Origin: Lawsonibacter faecis
GTDB taxonomy: Bacteria > Bacillota > Clostridia > Oscillospirales > Oscillospiraceae
Length of the DNA: 64,000 bases
Reading direction: 5' to 3'
NCBI RefSeq assembly: GCF_014287675.1
Contig: NZ_JACOPQ010000001.1
Location: forward strand, 372,001-436,000
The position numbers and the translations under genes are program-made. Position 1 is the stretch's first letter, and each line of letters starts with the position of its first letter. Shown here piece after piece: positions 58,895-64,000 of this stretch. The notes beneath the pieces were generated by a model. That model had not been told where the DNA came from, did no database searches, and saw only the letters and a program-made list of their open reading frames with translations.

Positions 58895-60157
58895 TTATTT
58901 TTCTTCCTCACCCGGCGCCTCGGGCAGGACCACGACCTTGATCTCCATCACCCGGCGGTGGTCCACCTGGGTGACCGTCACGTCCAGGCCGTCGGCGGTA
59001 AAGCGGTCCCCCTCCTCCGGGATACGGCCGATCTGCTCCATCACCCAGCCGGAGACGGTATTGGCGTCGCAGTCGCCGCGGATGGAGAAGAGATCGTAGA
59101 GGTCGGTAAGGTCGGCGTTGCAGGAGATGAGGTAGCTGCCGTCCTCTTGCTTTTTGAATTCCTCGATGATCTCGTCGTGTTCGTCCCAGATCTCGCCCAC
59201 CAGCTCCTCCACAATGTCCTCCATGGTGGCCAGGCCTTCGGTCCCGCCGTACTCGTCCACCACGATGACCATATGGGCCTTCTCCCGCTGGAGAATCCGC
59301 AGAAGCTCGGAAATTTTGGTGTTGCCGGTGGTATAGAGAACGCTGCTGGTGATGGCCGACACGTCACACATGCCGTGATAGCGGGCGGCGTGGAAGTCCT
59401 TCTCGTGGATGACGCCGATGATATCGTCGATATCCTCATGGTAGACGGGCAGGCGGGAGTAGCCGTTCTCGGCGAAGAGCTTGGCGATCTCGTCCATGGT
59501 GGCGGTATCCTCCACGGCCACGATGTCCACCCGCGGGGTGAGAATCTCCTCCACCTCCATGTCGCCGAACTCAATGGCGGAACGGATGAGCTCGCTCTCA
59601 TGCCGGTCCAGGCCGCCCTCGTCCTCGGCCTGGTCCACCATGGTGATGAGCTCCTCCTCCGTAATGCCCTCCTCCCCCGACTTGTGGAAGACCTTCGTCA
59701 GCAGCTTCTTCCACTGGGTAAAGAGAAAGTTCACGGGCCGCAGGAGGGCCAGGAAGAACCTCAGGATGGGGGCGGAGAACATGGCGAAGGCCTCGGGCGA
59801 CTCCTTTGCCAGGCTCTTGGGGGAGATCTCGCCGAAGATCAGAATGACAATCGTAAGTACCACAGTGGAGACGGTGGGACCTGAGCGGTTCCCCAGGAGC
59901 TTGACGAAAAGCAGGGTGGCGATGGTGGTGGCGGTGATATTGACGATGTTGTTGCCGATCAGGATGGTGGAGAGCAGCCGGTCGTAGTCCTCCTCCAGTT
60001 CGAGGGCCAGGGCGGCCCGCTTGTCGCCGTTCTCCGCCTTGCTCTTCAATCGGACCCGGTTGAGGGAGGAAAAGGCGGTCTCCGTGGCGGAGAAATAGGC
60101 CGACATGGCAACCAGGAGCACGAGAACTGCGAGCATGATGATACTGGCACTGTCCAT
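58895..60157 (-). CDS. CNNM/CorC-HlyC family transporter
   Basis: About 420 residues: N-terminal DUF21/CNNM membrane domain (four helices; AYFSATETAFSSLNRVRLKS), paired CBS domains (about residues 210-330; LTPRVDIVAVED, YSRLPVYHEDIDDIIGVIHE), and a C-terminal CorC_HlyC domain. Family members export Mg2+/Co2+ or are linked to metal resistance. ATG 60157 (MDSASIIML) preferred; GTG 60172 possible. Adjacent to the Ca2+-ATPase, giving a divalent-cation neighbourhood. Confidence 0.9.
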   Translation of the reverse strand: MDSASIIMLAVLVLLVAMSAYFSATETAFSSLNRVRLKSKAENGDKRAALALELEEDYDRLLSTILIGNNIVNITATTIATLLFVKLLGNRSGPTVSTVVLTIVILIFGEISPKSLAKESPEAFAMFSAPILRFFLALLRPVNFLFTQWKKLLTKVFHKSGEEGITEEELITMVDQAEDEGGLDRHESELIRSAIEFGDMEVEEILTPRVDIVAVEDTATMDEIAKLFAENGYSRLPVYHEDIDDIIGVIHEKDFHAARYHGMCDVSAITSSVLYTTGNTKISELLRILQREKAHMVIVVDEYGGTEGLATMEDIVEELVGEIWDEHDEIIEEFKKQEDGSYLISCNADLTDLYDLFSIRGDCDANTVSGWVMEQIGRIPEEGDRFTADGLDVTVTQVDHRRVMEIKVVVLPEAPGEEEK

Positions 60158-60505
60158 AAGGGAACTAATCACTCCTAATTATTCGTTTCTCTCAATTTTG
60201 CGCGCAAAAGGACAGCATTACTCTCTCAAAGTAACGCTGTCCTCACACTTCTTTGGCACTGTACAGTTGGGTAAGGGAGGTTCGTCCACGAGGGCTCACC
60301 GGCTCCTTTTCAGTATAGTGGAATGTATTGTAGCATACGCGGCGGAAAAATGCAAGGGGGCCGCGGCGCGCCCTGGAGGGTCGCGCCGAAGGGCGCAAGG
60401 GAGCTGCCGCCGGGAGAGCCTTCTCCGTGGGAGGGTCGGGCATACTCCGCATCAGCCCCTTTTTGAAAAAGAGCGCCGGGGCGAGGCCCCGGCGCTCTTC
60501 TGTCC
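60158..60505. other. Intergenic gap between SPFH and CorC genes
   Basis: It holds a hairpin GGACAGCATTACT / AGTAACGCTGTCC (about 60212-60241, one mismatch), TACAAT/TATACT -10-like hexamers on minus near 60312-60336, and a terminator (GAGCGCCGGGGC / GCCCCGGCGCTC, 60471-60497) for the SPFH gene. No ORF of note. Confidence 0.6.
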
Positions 60506-61426
60506 TTATTTCGCTGCCGGGGGCGCCTTCTTCTCGTCTTCAAAGACCGCCTTGGCGCTGGCGCAGAGGCCCGCCAGACCCTGGATCTCGGAGGGAATGA
60601 TAATCTTGGTGGCCTTGCCGTCGGCGGCGGCCTGGAAGGCCTCCAGCGCCTTGATTTTCACCACCTGCTCGTTGGGGTTGGCGGCGTTCAGGAGCTTGAG
60701 TGCCTCGGCGGTGGCCTGTTGGACCTTCATAATGGCCTCGGCCTCGCCCTCGGCCCGCATGATGGCTGCCTGCTTGGCGGCGTCGGCCCGGAGGATGGTG
60801 GACTGCTTCTCGCCCTCAGCTACCAGAATTTGGCTGGCCTTCTGGCCCTCGGCCTGAAGGATGGACTCGCGGCGCTCGCGCTCCGCCTTCATCTGCTTCT
60901 CCATGGCGTCCTGGATCTCACGGGGCGGAATAATGTTCTTCAGCTCCACGCGGTTGACCTTAATGCCCCAGGGGTCGGTGGCCTCGTCCAGAATGGCGCG
61001 CATCTTGGAGTTGATGATGTCGCGGCTGGTGAGGGATTGATCCAGCTCCAGATCGCCGATGATATTTCGCAGGGTGGTGGCGGTCAGGTTCTCGATGGCG
61101 CTCATTGGGTGCTCCACACCGTAAGTATAGAGCTTGGGGTCGGTGATCTGGAAGTAGAGCACCGTGTCGATCTGCATGGTGACGTTGTCCTTGGTGATGA
61201 CGGGCTGGGGCGCGAAGTCCACCACCTGCTCCTTCAGCGAGACGATTTTCGCAATGCGCTGGAAGAAGGGGACCTTGACGTGGAAGCCCACGCCCCAGAC
61301 GGTATGGAACGCGCCCAGCTGTTCGATGACATAGGCCTTGGACTGCTGGACCACCTTGACGTTGGCGACCAGGATACCCAGGATGATGGCGACCACAACC
61401 GCGATGGTTATAATGATGACAGGCAT
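60506..61426 (-). CDS. SPFH/band-7 membrane protein (QmcA-like)
   Basis: A 306-residue protein with one N-terminal helix (residues 2-24), SPFH/band-7 domain (VVQQSKAYVIEQLGAFHTVW; TTLRNIIGDLELDQSLTSRD), then an Ala/Glu-rich coiled coil (QMKAERERRESILQAEGQKA). It forms membrane microdomain scaffolds and is typically paired with NfeD, as here. A possible partner in protease control or membrane organisation. Confidence 0.92.
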   Translation of the reverse strand: MPVIIITIAVVVAIILGILVANVKVVQQSKAYVIEQLGAFHTVWGVGFHVKVPFFQRIAKIVSLKEQVVDFAPQPVITKDNVTMQIDTVLYFQITDPKLYTYGVEHPMSAIENLTATTLRNIIGDLELDQSLTSRDIINSKMRAILDEATDPWGIKVNRVELKNIIPPREIQDAMEKQMKAERERRESILQAEGQKASQILVAEGEKQSTILRADAAKQAAIMRAEGEAEAIMKVQQATAEALKLLNAANPNEQVVKIKALEAFQAAADGKATKIIIPSEIQGLAGLCASAKAVFEDEKKAPPAAK

Positions 61427-61456
61427 AGTTTTTCCTCCCTTATTCTTTCCCGGCGT

Positions 61457-61930
61457 CTATCTCTCCGCGCGCACAGCCGCGGGCTGTGCGCTGGGGGTGA
61501 CAATAACCTTGACGCCCTCAATGCGCAGAACCCGCACCTTGGCGCCCCTGGGGACAACCTCGTCCCCGTCGGCCCGGGCGGTCCAGACCACGCCGGCAAC
61601 CGTAACCTGACCCTGGGCCTTCAGGTTGTCGATCTCCTCGGTCACCACGCCCTCGGCGCCGATGGCGCGGTCGGCGTTGGTGGCCACCCGGCGCGTCTCC
61701 GTGGCCCGGCGGGCCATGGGCCGGATGATCAGCAGCGCCACCAGGGACACCGCCAGGAAAACGATGACCTGCACCAGCAGATTGTCTGTAAAGACCGACG
61801 TGATCAGCGCGGCCAGCGAGCCGATGGCAAACCAGATGGACACGAGGCCCACGGTGACGCCCTCCACCACGGCAAACACAATCAGGGCCGCGGCCCAGCA
61901 GATGCTCGGCAGGTATTGGGTCCACTCCAT
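61457..61930 (-). CDS. NfeD family protein
   Basis: A 157-residue protein: three to four N-terminal helices and a C-terminal OB-fold (GAEGVVTEEIDNLKAQGQVT; LRIEGVKVIVTP). It is located directly upstream of the SPFH gene with 30 bases between, the classical NfeD-stomatin operon. Confidence 0.9.
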   Translation of the reverse strand: MEWTQYLPSICWAAALIVFAVVEGVTVGLVSIWFAIGSLAALITSVFTDNLLVQVIVFLAVSLVALLIIRPMARRATETRRVATNADRAIGAEGVVTEEIDNLKAQGQVTVAGVVWTARADGDEVVPRGAKVRVLRIEGVKVIVTPSAQPAAVRAER

Positions 61931-62157
61931 AAGTATCCCTTCTTTCCAAATTGGAGTTCAGTATGATTCCACGCAATCATATTACCACAGGCGAAACAAA
62001 TAATCCAGTAAAATAACTGGGAGCGACTCCGCAGGGATTGACAGGAAAAACAGGAAAAGGATTTGCCAATGGCGGAGAAATCAGATATACTTTATTTAAT
62101 ATGTCGTAATGAGAGCGATAATGACCGGATGGTATTTTTCCGGCTGAAGGAGAATTC

Positions 62158-63279
62158 ATGGATCAGTTGCAATTTGTCGTACCCACCCTGTTCGGACTGG
62201 AGGGGCTCGTCGCCGAGGAGCTGCGGCGGCTGGGCCTGCCCGATGTGCGTGCGGAGAACGGGCGGGTCCTCTGCGGCGGGACCGCGGCGGACATTCCCCG
62301 CCTGAATCTGAACCTGCGCACCGGCGAGCGGGTTCTCATCGCTCTGGGGAGCTTCCCCGCCGGAGATTTCGACGCCCTCTTTGAGGGCACCAGGGCCCTC
62401 CCCTGGGAGGACTTCATCCCCAAAAGCGGCGTGTTCCCCGTGAAGGGCCACAGCCTCAATTCCGCCCTCCACTCCCTCCCCGCATGTCAGTCCATCGTGA
62501 AAAAGGCGGCCGCCGCCCGTCTGGGCGGGGCTTACGGACTGGAGACCCTGCCGGAGAACGGCGCGCTCTATCAGATTCAGTTTTCCATCATGAAGGACAA
62601 CGCCACGCTGATGCTGAACACCTCCGGCCCCGGCCTTCACAAACGGGGCTACCGTGCGGTGGGCGTGGTCGCCCCCCTGCGGGAGACCCTGGCCGCCGCC
62701 ATGGTCATCCTGTCCCAGTACAAGGGCCGGGACCCCTTCTGCGACCCCTTCTGCGGCTCCGGCACCATCGCCATTGAGGCCGCCATGATCGCTAAAAACC
62801 GCGCCCCCGGCCTGGACCGCTCCTTCTCCGCGCAGAAGTGGCCCTGGCTCCCCTCCCAGGCCTGGCTGGACGCCGCCGGGGAGGCCATGGACAAGGAATT
62901 TGACGGCGAGTACGACATCTGGGGCGGTGACATCGACCCTCAGGCCGTGGCCATCGCCAAATCCAACGCCGAGAAGGCGGGGGTAGAGGATCTGGTGCGG
63001 TTCGAGGCGGCGGACGCCGTCGCCTTCCACCGCGCCGCGCCCTACGGGCGCATCGTCACCAATCCGCCCTACGGGGAGCGCATCATGGAGAAGCGGGAGG
63101 CTGAGGCGCTCTACGCGGGCTTCGGCCAGGCCTTTCGGGGCCTGCCCCCCGGCTGGCGGCTCTCACTTCTCTCCTCACACACCGAGTTCGAGCGCACCTT
63201 CGGCCGCACGGCGGACAAAAAGCGCAAGCTCTACAACGGCATGATCAAGTGCGATCTGTTTCAGTACAACAAGCGGTGA
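62158..63279 (+). CDS. THUMP-domain 23S rRNA (guanine-N2-)-methyltransferase, RlmL type
   Basis: A 373-residue protein: N-terminal THUMP RNA-binding domain (residues about 1-160), then UPF0020-type Rossmann methyltransferase with CDPFCGSGTIAIEAAMIAKN (SAM binding) and the catalytic NPPYG. It modifies a guanine in 23S rRNA, cytoplasmic. It lacks the RlmK half of the gamma-proteobacterial fusion, as usual in Firmicutes. ATG 62158 with GAAGGAG upstream. Confidence 0.92.
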   Translation: MDQLQFVVPTLFGLEGLVAEELRRLGLPDVRAENGRVLCGGTAADIPRLNLNLRTGERVLIALGSFPAGDFDALFEGTRALPWEDFIPKSGVFPVKGHSLNSALHSLPACQSIVKKAAAARLGGAYGLETLPENGALYQIQFSIMKDNATLMLNTSGPGLHKRGYRAVGVVAPLRETLAAAMVILSQYKGRDPFCDPFCGSGTIAIEAAMIAKNRAPGLDRSFSAQKWPWLPSQAWLDAAGEAMDKEFDGEYDIWGGDIDPQAVAIAKSNAEKAGVEDLVRFEAADAVAFHRAAPYGRIVTNPPYGERIMEKREAEALYAGFGQAFRGLPPGWRLSLLSSHTEFERTFGRTADKKRKLYNGMIKCDLFQYNKR

Positions 63280-63328
63280 GTTCCGCTGTCCTCTTACACG
63301 TTTCCGCCTATTTCCAAAGGAGTCTGAA

Positions 63329-64000
63329 ATGAAACAAAAACTGCTGCGTCCCATAGCCACAGTACTCGTCCTCGCCCTCCTCGCCTCCCCGGCCCTGGCC
63401 TGGGAGAAGTCCGGTGAGTACAGCGAGGGTATGGTTCTGGTTACCGAGGGTGATAAATGGGGCTACGCCAACTCCTCCGGCACCCTTGCCATCTCACCCC
63501 GCTTCGACGAGGCCGAGCCCTTCGACTTGGGCGCCGCCCTGGTAAAGGAGAATGGCAAATACGGCCTGCTGCGGCAGGACGGGGCCTGGCTGCTGGAGCC
63601 CCTCTACGGCTCCCTCACCAGCCTGGGCAGCGGGATTTATATCGGCGAGCAGAACGGGGCCTGGAAGCTCCTCTCCACCGTGCCCATCCCCGACGGCCAG
63701 GGCGGGAGCACCAACCAGTTTTTTGAGGACGCCTCCTCCATCACCGTGGAGACTGTGGACGGCGTGCGCACCCTGGTGTTCCGCCGGGGCGCCCCTCCCG
63801 CCGAGGGCGAGGAGGACAACGCCGACCGGCTGGCCGTATCCGGCCTTTCAAAGCTGCTCAAGGAGCGGCAGGTGCCCGGCTGGGCCTTTCCCCTGAAAAC
63901 CGGCCGCACCGCGCTCTTCAGCGACGTCAGCGGCAAGGACTGGTTCGACCTCTGGGTGGATTTGAGCTATAACCTGGGCCTCATGGAGGGGCCGGGCGAC
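63329..64000 (+). CDS. WG-repeat and SLH-domain secreted protein (cut by window edge)
   Basis: ATG 63329 with AAAGGAG upstream; 224 residues visible before the window ends. A signal peptide (1-24, ...SPALA) is followed by WG-type repeats (EGMVLVTEGDKWGYANSSG; GAALVKENGKYGLLRQDGAW; GIYIGEQNGAWKL), then a start of an S-layer homology domain (ALFSDVSGKDWFDLWVDLSY). It is probably a wall-anchored surface protein; function unknown. Confidence 0.85.
   Translation, partial: MKQKLLRPIATVLVLALLASPALAWEKSGEYSEGMVLVTEGDKWGYANSSGTLAISPRFDEAEPFDLGAALVKENGKYGLLRQDGAWLLEPLYGSLTSLGSGIYIGEQNGAWKLLSTVPIPDGQGGSTNQFFEDASSITVETVDGVRTLVFRRGAPPAEGEEDNADRLAVSGLSKLLKERQVPGWAFPLKTGRTALFSDVSGKDWFDLWVDLSYNLGLMEGPGD

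Noticed and set aside
1..64000. tRNA or rRNA genes
   Set aside because: I found no cloverleaf-like GGTTCGAATCC context or rRNA segments on either strand by eye.

Overview
The window is chromosomal DNA from a GC-rich member of the Clostridia. The best fit is the Oscillospiraceae (Flavonifractor/Lawsonibacter/Pseudoflavonifractor type). The evidence is strong GGAGG ribosome binding sites, two T-box leaders, many TTGACA-17-TATAAT promoters, a rimP-nusA-ylxR-L7Ae-infB-rbfA-nrnA-truB-ribF operon, SLH-domain proteins, a cell-wall LCP protein and an LtaS-type sulfatase. I saw no tRNA, rRNA, CRISPR array, transposase or prophage structural genes. Genus is inference.

Layout. 1-3.3 kb: minus-strand moxR-DUF58-TgpA-like operon, the last gene cut by the left edge. 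3.7-5.0 kb: double HD/HD-GYP signalling protein. 5.3-6.3 kb: two small divergent ribbon-helix-helix genes around an array of TGGTGAA repeats, plus a small membrane protein. 6.3-15.6 kb: the translation/ribosome-maturation operon from one promoter at about 15.7 kb. 15.9-17.6 kb: LCP ligase and a Cys-rich small protein. 17.8-21.1 kb: CRP/FNR-like regulator and a three-gene NitT/TauT-type ABC importer. 21.2-27 kb: SLH plus M15 peptidase, surface protein, MFS transporter, large secreted class-C serine hydrolase. 27.2-29.9 kb: PH-like membrane protein and LTA-synthase-like sulfatase. 30-32 kb: AT-rich islet with three Cro/C1-type regulators inserted between two copies of the start of a frameshifted gene. 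32-34.3 kb: tyrA and aroF behind a Tyr/Phe-rich leader peptide and an intrinsic terminator. 34.6-39 kb: Rrf2 regulator, THEP1-like NTPase, and a FecBCD-type importer behind a structured leader. 39-43.5 kb: cysK and the methionine importer metNI plus metQ (Met T-box). 43.5-45.4 kb: iscS-iscU. 45.6-48.4 kb: AI-2E/PerM permease and a split chromate transporter. 48.4-54.4 kb: nadE, S41 protease, thrS with Thr T-box. 54.5-64 kb: HU, Ca2+ P-type ATPase, CorC-like exporter, NfeD/SPFH pair, RlmL-type methyltransferase and a WG-repeat/SLH protein cut by the right edge.

Themes. (1) Amino-acid and sulfur supply is wired by RNA: an apparent Tyr/Phe attenuator for aroF-tyrA, a Met T-box for metQ, a Thr T-box for thrS, a 16-codon leader ORF before metN, and an unassigned terminator/antiterminator leader before the FecCD importer. 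(2) A short structured repeat (CAAGCG-hairpin-CTTGATGC-hairpin-GGGGTCC) occurs five times. In three places (nusA, iscU, chrA) it sits between an intact gene and a partial direct copy of that gene's end, always with the CAAGCG end facing the intact gene. I regard this recurrent architecture and the aroF attenuator as the most noteworthy observations.
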